Below, piece after piece: positions 23,080 through 35,990 of a DNA stretch of 64,000 nt. The stretch's first letter is position 1, and each line of letters starts with the position of its first letter. The notes under the pieces were generated by a model. The model was not told where the DNA came from. It made no database searches and worked only from the letters and a program-made list of their open reading frames with translations. This stretch comes from Siphonodentalium dalli. Its lineage: Eukaryota; Mollusca; Scaphopoda; Gadilida; Siphonodentaliidae. The position numbers were made by a program, and so were the translations under genes. The DNA is taken from positions 26,166,987-26,230,986 of the forward strand of contig CP136063.1 of the NCBI GenBank assembly GCA_032622095.1, written 5' to 3'.

Positions 23080-24511
23080 TAGGCCAAAACGAAGAATACC
23101 TGTGTTAGGGTAACCCGCCCGCCCCTACTCAAAACCTGCCGCCAAATTCCATTTTATCGTTTTTCAAAAATTTCCTCCAACTTCATTTTATTTTTTTTAT
23201 AATTAGGAATTCGCGACTACGGAATTAGCTTAAACAAGTAAACCATTTCCTTGCAAATATTGTCAATTCTCGAAAAACGGAAGTGCCGCCATTGTTGTCG
23301 AAGTATATTCGTATTCCCTCGTCATTGTTCGGCAAACCTCGCCAATTTCTCGAAAGCAGAAACCAGAAAACACGCGATACTTGTGCCGGAATATGTATTA
23401 ACTAGCAAATCGAAAGTAACCGGATATTTTGCCGATTGCACATGGCGATTGAATCTGGCGGAATCACTTCCGTGTGCGGATAGATCCTGCATTTTAGCCA
23501 TTAAACTTCACAAATGCGTTCATATGAATCAGAATAGAAACATCATGGCGCCTGTCGACTATATACTGTTATCGTGCGTGAACCGGTACCACACGGATTC
23601 TGAACTGACAGAAAAGGACAGTAATAAAATGTCAGATTTAAAAATAATTCTGACACTTTTGAAATCGACCCAAAGCTCAAAATTCCTGGCATTATTATAG
23701 TTTATCCACCTCTCACCGCATCCACCCTGAAAATTGTAAGCCTGTCGTAACATGAGTGTGTGTACCGATGCAGTAGGAGTGGTATGTGCCTGGTAGAACT
23801 TATTTTTTCCTAGTAGAATTATTTCTCATTAAATATTCATTAGTTCTACAGAAAACCCGACCGATTAATCAACATCTTCTGTGTCGCAATGATCCGAATG
23901 CAACATCAGTCATAGGGTAATCAATGCACATATATTGTTCTTGGTGCTTACTTTGTTTTACATGTGTGAATGCCACCACCGCTTTGCATATTGATTATGT
24001 TATGTACATCACGTTGGCGTTGCCGCATGTATGTGCCATTTCCAATGGAGGAACTCTTGTTAAATTCACCTTCTGAGTTGAATATTTCGCAAAATTTCTT
24101 AGTATTCGAGTCGGTGGATAAACAAAATATCATTTTAAAGTGTCTTGTGTGGGAAATTGAACAGTAATATGTCCACTCGTATGATTTGGCCTGTAATATC
24201 CGAGCTTCAGCGTGAACATAAACCGTTTAATTTTCAACACTAGACACTTATTCTATATATAATATCATTTAATATCATGCTGTATACATGTCATTGAACT
24301 TCTGCAACACCATTAAACTGATTAAAGCTACCATGGCATTGATTAGTGTGACAATGACTTGCCCAAGCTATATACGAGTGACACTGGCAGACGATTAGAA
24401 GGCACGGATACTTAAATATTATTCCCCGTGAAAAATAAAAGTACCGCCCGCCCGCCCCTGTTTTTTTCCCTCATGTTACCCTAAACTCAGGTATTCTTCC
24501 TTTTGGCCTTA
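23080..24511. mobile_element. 1.4-kb TIR element (TAGGCCAAAA)
   Basis: TAGGCCAAAACGAAGAATAC and GTATTCTTCCTTTTGGCCTTA form inverted termini, followed inwards by GGGTAACCCGCCCGCCC on the left and GGGCGGGCGGGCGG read inwards from the right. No target duplication was identified. An open frame of 149 codons at 23251-23700 has no recognised domain and I do not claim it as a gene. Confidence 0.65.
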
Positions 24512-24633
24512 CCAAAAGTCCTTCAAATATCGATTTGTCAATCAAAAGAGCCTAATATTACCCTGATAGCATTTGGCAAAATAAAATTTGTTCCAGCGCG
24601 GACCCTGATGCCACTCCCAAATACACAATGCTC

Positions 24634-25110
24634 TAGAGCTGGGACGGTTATGCGGTTAACCACCAACTATGGCCGTGACCGGTCACGGATTTGCCGTGGT
24701 CGGTTAACCGTAACATCACTATTATAGTGTATGATCACTGTGATGGTCAGCTATAACTGGCTATAAGAGGGTTAATCTGTCTCCGTCAATTAAAATGAAT
24801 CTGAGATTGACGGAACAACATCAAACGCGGTGTGTCGGCTCTTTGAAGGCTACATTTAACAGCCTGCCGACGTCAAAACGAAACATCAAAGGGTCAGCAC
24901 ACGTGTGATCTTACAACATTGTCACATCGCATGACTCGTATTCAGTGCCGTTCTCAAACTTACCATGTCAGTGAGCATCACAATCATTGCCGTTCTGCAT
25001 ACTGGGCTTACCCACCCATAATAGTACCTATAATATGTGGTTAACCGGTTAATCGCGGTTTTTTGCCGTTCATAACCGGTCACGAAAAACCCATAACCGT
25101 CCCAGCTCTA
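24634..25110. mobile_element. hAT-type non-autonomous element, 477 bp
   Basis: 19-bp TIRs, TAGAGCTGGGACGGTTATG and its reverse complement, are flanked by a perfect 8-bp duplication CAATGCTC at 24626-24633 and 25111-25118. Subterminal GGTTAACCG words are repeated in both orientations. No coding capacity. Confidence 0.9.
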
Positions 25111-25231
25111 CAATGCTCACCATGCCAGCACCACAACAAATTACATCATCAGGTGACCAATGAATTCTGAAGGGCAGGCATAAATTCATGGCATCGTTTA
25201 AATCGTATTTAAATCAATTTACGACCGTATA

Positions 25232-25801
25232 TACTGTACCAGTCGACATAAATTTCGACTCAGTATATCATATACATTCATCTGAGTCGAACAGGACTGG
25301 CCGGAAAGCTATTTCCAGACTTGGGGATATACCAGGAAATTCCTTGTTTTGATTGGAAGCGGTACCAGAAACCGCTAACCCCGATTGGCTAATCGATAAC
25401 AGCTGCGCGTGTCTCGTAAAAATAGCTCAGGCGTCATCTGTATACGGCGAACGCAATAGTCGTTTAACTCGGTCATGTGGCACTGATTTAAAGTTAGTTT
25501 TAATAGTCGTATTGATTTTGACCAGCTGCTTTATTAAAGAAAAACACTTTTGACGAATGGCATGATTCTGATCGGCGGCGAAATATAACCGATTCCGATA
25601 TTCAGTGTTCTGTAAATATCTGCCTCTCGTAACATTCCAATACAACCGCATAAATTATTCCTTATTTGGAATGTCTGTGACATCAGTATGACGTCACGAT
25701 ATTGGGGGAAGCCCATTGTTCTGGAAATGGGTTTTTACATGAATTCGTGTTGACGTAATATTATAATTATTACGGAGATGTTTATGTCGACTGATACTGT
25801 A
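25232..25801. mobile_element. 570-bp TIR element (CAGTCGACATAAA)
   Basis: TACTGTACCAGTCGACATAA on the left pairs with TTATGTCGACTGATACTGTA on the right, with AT-rich flanks and a possible TA duplication. No domain was recognised in the short open frames inside. Confidence 0.6.
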
Positions 25802-26609
25802 CATACTGTATAGTATGATATTCCCCAATATGCTATATTTACTTGAATGTGTCTTCGTATACATGTGTTTTGCATGTGGAATTTTCATAATACATTGCTA
25901 CCACACAAAACATGTGTGCGTTATTTATTTTTCAAATACATTATTGGTTACACTTTATTTTAAAACCCAAATGAGCTTATTCAATTATTTGAATAGGGCC
26001 AACCGGTACCTAAATAAGTATGCAACAAAACCTAAACGAGCCCATGTAAACCTAAACGAGCCCATGTAAACCTAAACGAGCCCATGTAAACCTAAACGAG
26101 CCCATGTAAACATAAACGAGCCCATGCAAATAATTTTCAGGCTATGGCTCTTGATGAGTTATGAATAGTATGCAATGAAGCAGAATTGTTTGGTGAAATA
26201 ACGTGTTCGCATTTTAGATAGCATCTTGTGGGTTGTGGCATTTCCGAAAATCAGCCTGTTAGCTGCACTGACTTGTAATCACATATCATACAAATGTGGG
26301 TTCGACGATGCCTGAAGGTGATGAGGAAAACTTTGGACCCTCATCACTTCTTGGCTAACCTGCCCCTCAGCTCAGTTCGGATATCAAGAAAAAGAATTAA
26401 TAGAGAGGAAACTGAAAGATTTATGCTTAAAGTTACTTACCGAGTGCCCATGCTTAAAGTTACTTACTAGTACAGAGTACCCATGCTGAAAGCTTGGTTC
26501 CATTAAACACCTTAAGCCTTAGATTCTTCGTCGCCGTAAGATGAAAATAAAAAAAATCTTGTCCACTCGATCCAAATGTCTGAAAAACAGACAATGAAAT
26601 ATATAGTGC
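25802..26609. other. Gene-free stretch with a 20-bp minisatellite
   Basis: The minisatellite at about 26029-26128 has five copies of CCTAAACGAGCCCATGTAAA. Around 26430-26480, GCTTAAAGTTACTTAC is repeated twice. No gene. Confidence 0.7.
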
Positions 26610-26617
26610 ATGGTATT

Positions 26618-27443
26618 AGTGCTGGGCGGTTTCCTGATTAATCGACAATACCCGGTTAAATATCGTCAGTAATATCGTTTAAACTAAAATAATCGTAATA
26701 TCATCGGCTATCAGTGGGTGCCAGCCAATCATAAGCGTATACACATGCATCGTCTATCAAAATAATAAATGGGCGAAGATACCGCCCTCTTCTCGTTTAG
26801 AAGAAACCACTCACTGCGATTGGTTAAAACCAATTATTAGAATTAGGACTTCAAACCCATCCAAAAATACATGGAGTCCTTGCTTGGCCGAATTTCAAAA
26901 GTTCTATGTCATGTGTGTTTGGATTTGGCTAAAATACTGAACCTCATTGTCAAATTTGTCTTGACCACATTTCCAATCGTCAAGCGACACATTTGTCATC
27001 GGGGAATAACATATATATTTACTCAACAAGTCAACATAGTTTAACATACTGAGTTAGAAAAGGATACTATAGTATTGAACACTTTTAATTTTGGCACAGA
27101 CGAGATAATGGTTTTATTAATTACCGGTTGGCCTATACATTGTATACCAGAATTTGTCAAGTGACCGGAACAAAATTGTCCAAATAGCGGAATTTAACCA
27201 GTGAATTTAATTTTCATATCCGAATATCGATCGAGCATGAGGTTGTCACTGGTGGAGACGTTGTATATGTTATTCCCAACTTGACGAAATTAATGACAAT
27301 GATGTGATTCTAGCGAATAGTGAGAAATTGTTTTAAGTTTCTAGCATCTGTTTTTTAAAAAAAACACGCGATTATATCGTTAACCGTGGTTCGAATTTCC
27401 AAAAAGCACGTTTTTTATTTTCGTTAATATCGTCCAGCCCTAT
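26618..27443. mobile_element. hAT-type non-autonomous element, 826 bp
   Basis: AGTGCTGGGCGGTTT at the left and ATCGTCCAGCCCTAT at the right lie inside a perfect 8-bp duplication ATGGTATT (26610-26617 and 27444-27451). Subterminal AATATCGT words are present at both ends. No coding capacity. Confidence 0.85.
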
Positions 27444-27451
27444 ATGGTATT

Positions 27452-29451
27452 GTAATTAACCAAGGGCCCAACCCCATCAGCTACATGTTACATTATTGAA
27501 AGTGATAAACATAATTTGTTGTTCAAAATAAGACCATACCAATGGTACAGCTTGCACTGTGAGTCAGCCGATGAAAAAACAAAACAAAAACTGTACATCT
27601 GCATAACACAAATAGGACATCAATCCTTGAGTCATGTGTTTTTAATTTTAGCAATTTTAACTTAGAAGCAGCGATCAATTCAAGTATATATTGAATCGTG
27701 ACCATTTTGCTTCCCGACAAAACCAATGATAATATGCATGTCATGAATATCAGCGGTTCTTTGTTTATTTTGACAACACACTTGCATGAAATTTATGTCG
27801 ATTTAAAAACTACCCGGTATGAATTTTTTCAGAATTTCTTCCGCTAAATCTCCAACTAACACCCTTAACTTGTGGAATATATTACACTTGTGCTGATTTA
27901 ACTTGTGACATCTCCGTGTATCTTACGTCAAACGAGAAAAACACGACGAAGTGTATTTCTTGGTTGGAGTTTCCCCCCAGTGGCAGCCATTTTTTCTGGG
28001 TTTTTCACGTTCTAAAGTTAGAAAGTCCTGTATATGGAATGGATCATTAACATGTTTTCGGTAAAACGCGTTGTATTGGTGGGGGGATTTGATATTTAGT
28101 GCACATTAGTGGTAATTGAATGTCTTTGCCGCGGATAATACATCTACTTGTTGTTTTCCCCTTAATTATATATTTTTTGTGAAGATAATGGGCGCCGGAC
28201 AAACTGACGGACGATAATAAGGCGGCGCCGGTCATCGGTGTATTTGGCTCGGTCAATGACCGTGTCCGACCTCTTATATCCAGGCTTGATGAAAACTTAT
28301 TTTTTTTGAAGGTCGGCGTACGAATACCGGTATTTTTGGAATACCGAATACCTCCTAACAGAAGGGCCGGAATATGGCGTACCTCATAACAGGGCATGGA
28401 ATACGGCGTACGAAAAAGGGGGGTACTCAGGTATGGGCGCCCAAATTCCAGACGCCCAAAAAAAACAGACTGAAAGAAAATAAATGCTCAAATAATCTGT
28501 GATTAACCATTACTACTAGAAAACAATCACAACTAACACTAAATCATCAAATAAAGCCATAAATTGTCATTTTATGGCAGTACATAGTTCCAGGGGGGGG
28601 GGGTCACCCCTCCCATACCCTCCCAGAACTTAGGGCTTGCTGTGGCCTTCGGATATGACTTTGGCATATAAAACAGGTGTCCCCAAAAAATTACTGGAAA
28701 CTACACTGCCCCTGTGGAACGAAATTGTGCGCATATTTTGGAAATTTCATTTAAACAACCAACCACTTGTTTTACAAATAAGCACAATACTGCCATTTGA
28801 GACTGATATAATATAAAACATTGTGGCTGAATGTTAGAAGGAGTAGACAGCATATGTTTTTCATACTAGCTATATATGCCAAGCTATGCAAAGCCGTGCT
28901 AATGTCAATGTTGCTACATGTAGTTTTGTGATAGTTTTGCTTATTTTAATCAAATTCATTTGGGAAACAAGAATGCACGCACCATTTGACTCGTTCCTAG
29001 TGCTCAGCTTCCTCTATGTTAAAGTGCATGTAGCAACTAGTAGTAGTAAGTGCCGACATACATGTAGCTTTTCAGGGGATTACGACTTACGTCGAGTCGT
29101 CGTATAAATAGCGTTGCCAGAAATCCCCCAGGTAACCAGCGCCCAAGTGTACTGGAGCATACATGTATAGGAAAACAGTATACCTACTAGACTACGACAG
29201 TAGCTCATGACATCATATCCGAAAATAGTAGGGGGTGGAATTCCGGTGTTCCTAGTGACCTACATGTACGGTAGGTAAGGATGTGGTGGCACTTAATAGT
29301 GCCCAGACAGTCTGACCGCGGAAGCGCTGCGTCGTTTAGTTGGGAGGAACAGCGAGCTTTTCTCACCTTGGTTTTGCTTGAGTGTCAATATACTACCACA
29401 ACATGCCAACATTTTCCAGACTTTTACGAAATTTCGAAAAAGGTGTGATCA
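27452..29451. other. Two kilobases without a recognised gene
   Basis: A CpG-richer patch lies at 28190-28440 (GGCGCCGG, GGCGGCGCCGG, AATACCGGTATTTTTGGAATA). A G-run is at 28594. Otherwise there are AT-rich sequence and short frames with no coding character. Confidence 0.35.
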
Positions 29452-30162
29452 GTGATTCCCGGTCGCTCTAATAGAAGTCCGGCGAAGGCCGGCGGGTGAA
29501 AAGAAGTCCGGCGGGTTAAAAATAAGAATAATGGCAAATGGAGAGGGTGTTATGCCATTTAATCATGTATACTATGTTGTGTACGTATAACATTGTTCAA
29601 TAAAATATTTGAAAATTTCAGTTAAATTAAGTTTTATATTATTTGACGGGAGAGCGCCGGACTTGTTCATAGCGTGTCTGGCGTAAAGCTTCTCTCATTA
29701 CAATAAACTCCTCTCATCCTTTATCCGGGCTTGAGACCGGCAGTCTAATAAGACAGGCGGATTTAAAGTTGTTTTTTTTTTTGCGCAGATCAGTTTTTCT
29801 GCTATTTCTTGCCATTCAGTTGGCATTGCAGTGCATATTTTTACAACTGCTTGCGGTTATTTTAGTTACCGCTGTGGTGCATTGTAGCTTCCACTGGCAG
29901 TGCACTCTTGGCTACTGCCTCTACAGTGCCATTTCGGCTACTGTTTTCACAGTGCACTCTTGGCTACTGCCTCTACAGTGCCATTTCGGCTACTGTTTTC
30001 ACTGTCATTGTCAATTTTAATTTTTTGTTGTTGAAATTACTGTAGCCTTACAGCTCTTCGTCCGTTTTCGTTGTCCAGGTTTTCTGGCAACTTTACCAAC
30101 TGTTGGTATCGTCAAGCGTCCGTCTGTTGATTCTATCACAGTCTCACTCGTCTGCAAAAATG

Positions 30163-30920
30163 TCAATTGTTTCTACGCCTTACATACAAACCATTTCTTT
30201 TTTCCACGTATGTGAGACCCGAATTAGATTTAATATAATGATGGGCTTTGGTAGAGTTACTACTAGATTTCCAATTACCACAGTCATCAACATACTCACT
30301 CTGCTTTCGTTTGGCCCGCAGTTGTTTATTCCTTGCATCATTAATTACAAAGAACACATTTTGTTTTACACCTACCGGTATGTTGGCATGTACTTCCTCG
30401 GTCGTGGTAACCAAACCTAATACCTCCTCCACTGATTGCACGAATCTGCCATTTAGTGCATTTTTGGACGGATTTTTGTAAGGCTGGTTAACTACCATTG
30501 ACAAATCCGTTACATTATTTGCATCAAGCTGTGATGTGTCCTGAGATTCATCCATGTCTAGACATGTGTCATTCGATTCATGTTGTTCGTCAGTTTCATT
30601 TATTATGTCAGCAGTCAAATTGTCAGTTGAGTTAAGTTTATCATCATTGTCGGCAGATTTACTGTCATGTTGTGCGTCACCGTTGTCTTTGTCTTTGGCA
30701 TCGTCAGTTTCATTTAATTTGTCATTTGAGTCATTTTGTTCGTCACTATTGTCATCGGATATTTCATTTATGTCAGTCGGCAAAGGACGAGTTGGTAGAA
30801 GAGGTACAAAATGATTAGGTGTCCAAACACCACATGCATAGCCAGTGCCAGTGGAACCAGCCCATAATATTTCTATGTTGGCCTTTTTACCTTTTGACGA
30901 CACCCTTGGTTTGAACACAG
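30163..30920 (-). pseudogene. C-terminal part of an OTU/vertnin-like protein
   Basis: The peptide after the inner element starts RVSSKGKKANIEILWAGSTG and continues YACGVWTPNHFVPLLP. The pattern of a beta strand, then W-x-PNHFVPL is what I recall from OTU-protease-like/vertnin-like proteins of transposon origin in animals, where the histidine is the catalytic position. A long acidic low-complexity stretch follows (DDNSDEQNDSNDKLNETDD), then a basic tail ending YVRRRNN. The N-terminal continuation is at 34044-34168. Family assignment is by pattern only. Confidence 0.5.
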
Positions 30921-33900
30921 GAGTTTGTCAGAATGATAATAAATAATAATAATAATAAATATATACAAATAATAATAAATAGTAGTAATAAGAAATAGTA
31001 ATAAAAGTATAGGAATGAAACTAGGGGATTAGTGCTTTGACCTACAAATTTTTATTTATAAATTTTTAGCCTCTAAAAAAGGAAAGCCAAAACGTTATCG
31101 ATTGTAGCGATCTTCATACAGATTGCTATTATGACTATTATACATCAAAATGACCGTATGTGGCTGAAATTTAACTTCGCATTAACTACATCACCTATTT
31201 TCTCTTCATATCTCCGCAACGGCAAGTTTCATTATCGAAGCGTTGGCTGCCCTCTGCGACGCGATGGTATGATGCGGTGCCCTGTACAACTGTATCCGGT
31301 AGTGTACGCAGTCGTTTGCAGCAGTGGTCCGAATATTTCGACCTAAATCTTGAATATGTTAGTGACACTGTTGCTCGTTTTCTCATCCCGATATAACAGT
31401 GTTGTATTACCAAGTAATTTAACACATACGTCAATGGTTATACATATAACATAAATAAAGTAATATTGTCTGTATCATTCAACTTCTATAAAAGGTTAAA
31501 AAAAAAAATTCCCAATCAATTGGTGCACAACAAGGACATTATATACGGAGAAGGATATTTTAAAACGTGTGTCGTTAAAACTATACACAGCGGTAAAAAT
31601 AATTAAAACTCAAATAAACGTCATTGCACTTAAATGTCTGATTTGAACATAGGAAGTAGGTGTATGATTGCAACAGACATATCAAAAACAGTCGAATACC
31701 GGTACTGGTTTTTATTTGTCAGTTGTCACAGACGGAAATAGTTGCGTATAGAATTATATGCACAAATAGTTTTGTTTAAGTCATATTTTGTTCATAATGA
31801 AATAGATGTGATAACACAGAAGTCAACAATTTAAAAAGGAAATCACATATTGAAATAGCTACAACGTTAATAACATTAAAATGCCCTGGAAATATTCGGA
31901 CAGATTATGCGGCCCTTTTATTATGTGTACAATTTTGCGGGACACCGCCAAATAATTACAACGGATGAGAATGGCCGTGCGTCGGTGAGCTCAGCGGACG
32001 GTTCGAAAATGAAACCTGGCGTTGCGGTGATATAAAGAGAACATAAGGTGATATTGCCAGTGCCATGCTAAATGTAAATCACAGCGGTCACGTTGATGTA
32101 TAACAGTCATAATAACAATGAATATGGAGAGCGCCACGAGCGAAACGTTTTTTCATGTTTCTAATTTTCGTGATACTAGGGGTTTTAGGTGAAAATTTCT
32201 AAGTGGACTATGGTAACTGATTTTAGACTTATATTTAAGAGAAATGATTATCATGAAGAATGCTTTTTACAGAATTAAAAAATTCCAAGTATTACCAGAG
32301 TTATAAGCGATTTTTTACATAAAAAAGGGTGATTTTTTGGTATATGGGCTTCCAGTGCTTTATCTGTATTTCAGGTAACTACAAACGGCCCCAAAAATGG
32401 CCCTTTTGTACAATTTTTAACAAGTTTTCTACATGATAATTTTGGATAATTTTGGATAAATCCAAAAATTCTCAATCAATCGCTTCGAAACTTGCCATAT
32501 ATATTTAGTGATTTAGTCCGAATCTATTCGTGCATAAATTACCGAACCCACTTCAGTATCATCGCTTCTAATTTGCATATAATTTGCATACACGATATTC
32601 ATAATTAGGCCGAAATCATTTTATGTTATAATTCCACACAAGGAATAGTTGTTTATTGTAGATTTAGATCACCAATTAGCTAAGATTTCAATGTATATCA
32701 ATTACATGTTCTAACTAATACTATAAGGGTGTCAGTATTGTGGCTGTGGTACATTTATAACTAATTTGCATAATAGCCCGGCCCATGGCCACACCGGCTT
32801 ATTGCATACTAATTATCCATGCATTCCACTACTGATAAAAATGCTGTGCAACCTCCCTTAGCAGTGGCATATGACCCCAAAATATAATTGATATATTATT
32901 CTATGATGTATATTATAATGAATAAAAAGAGTCAAGAGAAATATTATTCACTGTATATATCACTAATAGAGATGTGGGAACCCTTGATGGGGACACATTA
33001 AGGTCGGACACGCCCACTTTTCAGACATCAAACAAGACTCAAGAGGAGACCAGATCAAGAATCAACAGCACACCCCACCCACATGTGCCATTGTCATTAT
33101 ATATGAAGTACATGTATTCATTATTTGCATTATTATATCTCAAATAATTCATGAAATTTATATATTCAGATTATAGTATTTGATTTTATATTAGTCATTC
33201 ATTCGAAAAAAGTTACAGATCAATAGATTTTCAGTCTATTTCACTATTTGACACGTAAAATTACCACGACGTCATGAACAATTCTTGCGACGTCTCCTTT
33301 ATTTACACTGCATCCTATGGGAACTTGAATGTGTGTGTCAACTTTGAAGCAATTTCCGCTGGCCATTTCACTATTAAATAAAATAAAATTGTGATATTTA
33401 GATATATCAGGTCTAATGTTGTCTAATTTCGAGGTATACTTTTTTAATTAGGTCGATTTTCCCCTAAAAAACGGCAAATAAAAACTTCAAAAATGCCGAA
33501 AATAGGGTAAAACTCAATTGTGTGAAAGTATCACCCATCATTCGAAAGATTATAGTCTCTAGATTACCATTATATAAATATCCACCAATGAAATTGAGTC
33601 ATCTCCAGCGGAAACCAATTCTCACCAGAGGGGGGTAAAAACAATAACATTGAAAAACACGTTCCGCGCTAAACAAAATGGCGAAATTGCCGACGACGCA
33701 CTTCGGCTGCTTATAACTCTGTCAATACTCACCCAATTGAGCTGAAATTTTGAACAGTTATCAAATGATATCTAAGCTAAAACATGACATTAAATCTATA
33801 ACAATAGGTGGTGAATTTAAAGCACAAGAAAAACATTTATGCGCAAAATGCTCGAATTACGCTCAAAACAACAGATTACGTCGCCGACTAAACACCCTAG

Positions 33901-34043
33901 TGATACAAAAAAAACAAACAAAAATGACGTCATTCGCTAATCCCCTAGTTGCAATCCTATTCTTTATTTATTACTTATATATCTATATATATCTATATAT
34001 CTCTTATATTTTTTATTTACTATCATTCTGACAAACTCCTGTG
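30921..34043. mobile_element. 3.1-kb TIR element interrupting the OTU/vertnin-like gene
   Basis: CACAGGAGTTTGTCAGAATG at 30921 and CATTCTGACAAACTCCTGTG ending at 34043 are perfect inverted termini. GTTTGAA is directly repeated at both flanks. The coding sequence of the surrounding gene is cut exactly at these points. Subterminal CTAGGGGATTAG and CTAATCCCCTAG add to the symmetry. The 3.1 kb holds no frame with a recognisable domain, so it is non-autonomous or fully decayed. Duplication of 7-8 bp would fit hAT loosely. Confidence 0.8.
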
Positions 34044-34168
34044 GTTTGAACGTCGTATTGAGCACCGATATTAGCTTATCTCCGGGTCCGTTCAGCACGG
34101 GATAATCTGACCTGATTGGTCTGGCAATAACTGTGCTGGCTGCATGTATCGTCCAGCCCAAATATCAT
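34044..34168 (-). pseudogene. N-terminal piece of the OTU/vertnin-like protein
   Basis: The peptide GWTIHAASTVIARPIRSDYP then VLNGPGDKLISVLNTTFKP ends where the 3.1-kb element begins. The combination IARPI-S-YP and LN-TFKPR is a hallmark of the vertnin/OTU-like group as I remember it. The true start of the gene is missing: an in-frame stop lies just upstream, close to the element terminus. Confidence 0.5.
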
Positions 34169-34271
34169 ATTTTATTCATTATATTATGACATATAACGCG
34201 CCGGACTTCTTTTCACCCGCCGGTCTTCGCCGGTCTTCGCCGGTCTTCTTTTAGGGCGACCCGTGATTCCC

Positions 34272-35097
34272 ACCCTTTCCTCTTGAACTTGGATTTGAGA
34301 AGCGCACGTGTTTCCGGTCAAAAGAAAATTCAGTCACTTGGAAATTACATGAACACAACTCTAACCCTGGAGTAGGCTATACGGATATGAAATAAAATGA
34401 AACTTTAATTATATTTCAAAATATTTCCGCGTTTACAATTTAGCTAGCCGCCTTAGGTAGAATAAAGACAAACCCACATGGTACGAATTAACTAACTGTA
34501 CGAAAAATAATTTGCACGAAAATAGGATATCGCTTCCATTTTGTTTTCATAATGTTCTGGGGACGTTTTATTTTTTTCTACAAGTTATTCGGACGCATTC
34601 AAGATCAATTTACTGAAGATTATGTTAAGGTCCAGGTAGCTATCATGGTCGAGTAACTTTATAAGTGTTTGTTGACAGTGAGTGACGTTGTCATGATACT
34701 GTCATCAGTGTTTGTTGACAGTGAGTTAGTCCAACAAATTAGATCAATCGTAAATGTCCAAATATTAAAATATGTATTAATCCGAATAGTCTAATTTGTT
34801 GGACGAACAGTGAGTGAGTGACGGTGTCATCCGACAAGCAGTTCACTAAATTCTAAAATGACATCGGGACAAAAAACAACTCCAGGAGCCCATAAATTAG
34901 TGTACGTTCAGACGACCACCATTCAATCTAGTCCGTAAACCTGACTTTTATTATTCGAGAGCGTCTAGCTCTGTTTGAATAGTTGGGTCCACCAACTACA
35001 TTCAATCCTAAGTGGAGCAATCGTGCTCGACGAGATCGTGGATAGTTTTTTCACACGATGTTGTCGGCCATTATGATATCGTAGGTTACCTTACCTT
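34272..35097. other. Gene-free stretch with a small hairpin
   Basis: TCCAACAAATTAGA and TCTAATTTGTTGGA at about 34730-34803 form a 74-bp hairpin. GTGTTTGTTGACAGTGAGT occurs twice just before it. No gene. Confidence 0.5.
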
Positions 35098-35119
35098 ACA
35101 TGTATGATACCTTATGCTG

Positions 35120-35990
35120 TTAGTGGACGCTGGCTTCTGCCACTATGTCCACGTCTTCTATGTCTGGCTCTCCGAATTCACCAAATTCAGGCCCTATAGG
35201 CTATAATGGCTATATTGTTAAGTCTATCTAACGCCCGACTCGTCTGAGAACTTGTCAAACCCAATTTGGCTTTGAAATAAAGTCTCACCTCCTGTTCCAT
35301 CCAATAATCATCTAGTCGATTTTTGAATTGGTTTAATTAAACTATCGGCGTTGACTACCTGTTCTGCTAATTGGTTCCAGGGCTCCACAACTCTTTGACT
35401 AAAAGTGTGTTTTCTTGTGTCTCTGGTTGCACCTTCTAGAAACAACTTGAAGTTGTGGCCTCTGGTTTTGGATTCGGAGTTCCGTGTCAGTATATTTGCT
35501 ACTTCCGGGTCATATGTATTGAAAATTTTGTAGCATTCTATCATATCTCTTCTATGTCGTCTATATTGCAGGGTGGGAATCTTTAGTTTTTCAAGTCTGT
35601 CTTCATATGGTAAATGTTTTAAAGTAGGAACTAGTTTTGTTGCTCTGCGTTGGACTTTCTCAAGTTGGGTGATGTGTTTGATCAAATATGGTTTCCATGC
35701 TGGCTGCGAATACTCTAATCTTGGTCGAACCAACCCTTTATACAGTTTCGTCATCATTTCTTCATCTAGATGTGTAAACGATCTTCTAATCATCCCCATC
35801 ACTGATTGAGCGCTCTGTTCTTTTTCATTTATATGTTGTTCAAAATTTAAGTTTTTATCTGTGGTGATGCCTATGTCCTTCTCGCTGTCGACCTGCTTCA
35901 GTGTATAGGTTGTTCCATCAACTCCCTTCAATGTATAATTTGGGGTATATACTTCTTTTCTAAACCATCCTTTGTTCCTAAACCATGTGA
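35120..35990 (-). pseudogene. LINE reverse transcriptase, 3' end (jockey/CR1-type)
   Basis: A 207-codon frame (35308-35931) encodes the thumb and C-terminal part of a non-LTR reverse transcriptase: DIGITTDKNLNFEQHI, then LYKGLVRPRLEYSQPAW, QRRATKLVP and YRRHRRDMIECYKI, ending RVVEPWNQLAEQVVNA. The last part, DDYWMEQEVRLYFKAK, is in a second frame near 35290, so there is at least one frame change. Everything upstream of the reverse-transcriptase C-terminus is missing, which is the usual 5' truncation of LINE copies. No target duplication or A-rich tail was identified with confidence. Confidence 0.9.

Larger units (their letters stand above)
29461..34262 (-). mobile_element. 4.8-kb Mutator-like (MULE-type) element carrying an OTU/vertnin-like gene
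   Basis: The left end GGTCGCTCTAATAGAAGTCC and the right end, read inwards as GGGTCGCCCTAAAAGAAGAC, share about 50 bp including GGCGGGTGAAAAGAAGTCCG. GTGATTCCC is repeated directly at both sides (29452-29460 and 34263-34271). Long TIRs and an 8-9 bp duplication are typical of Mutator-like elements. The only coding sequence lies on the minus strand and is interrupted by a 3.1-kb second element. No transposase domain was found, so mobilisation would have been in trans. An alternative is a P- or hAT-type element. Confidence 0.65.

Noticed and set aside
23251-23700. 149-codon open frame as a gene
   Set aside because: No recognisable domain, no splice or promoter evidence, and it lies inside a TIR element; left unclaimed.
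28047-28397. 116-codon minus-strand frame in a CpG-rich patch
   Set aside because: Composition follows the GC-rich repeats, with no protein-like pattern or splice signals.
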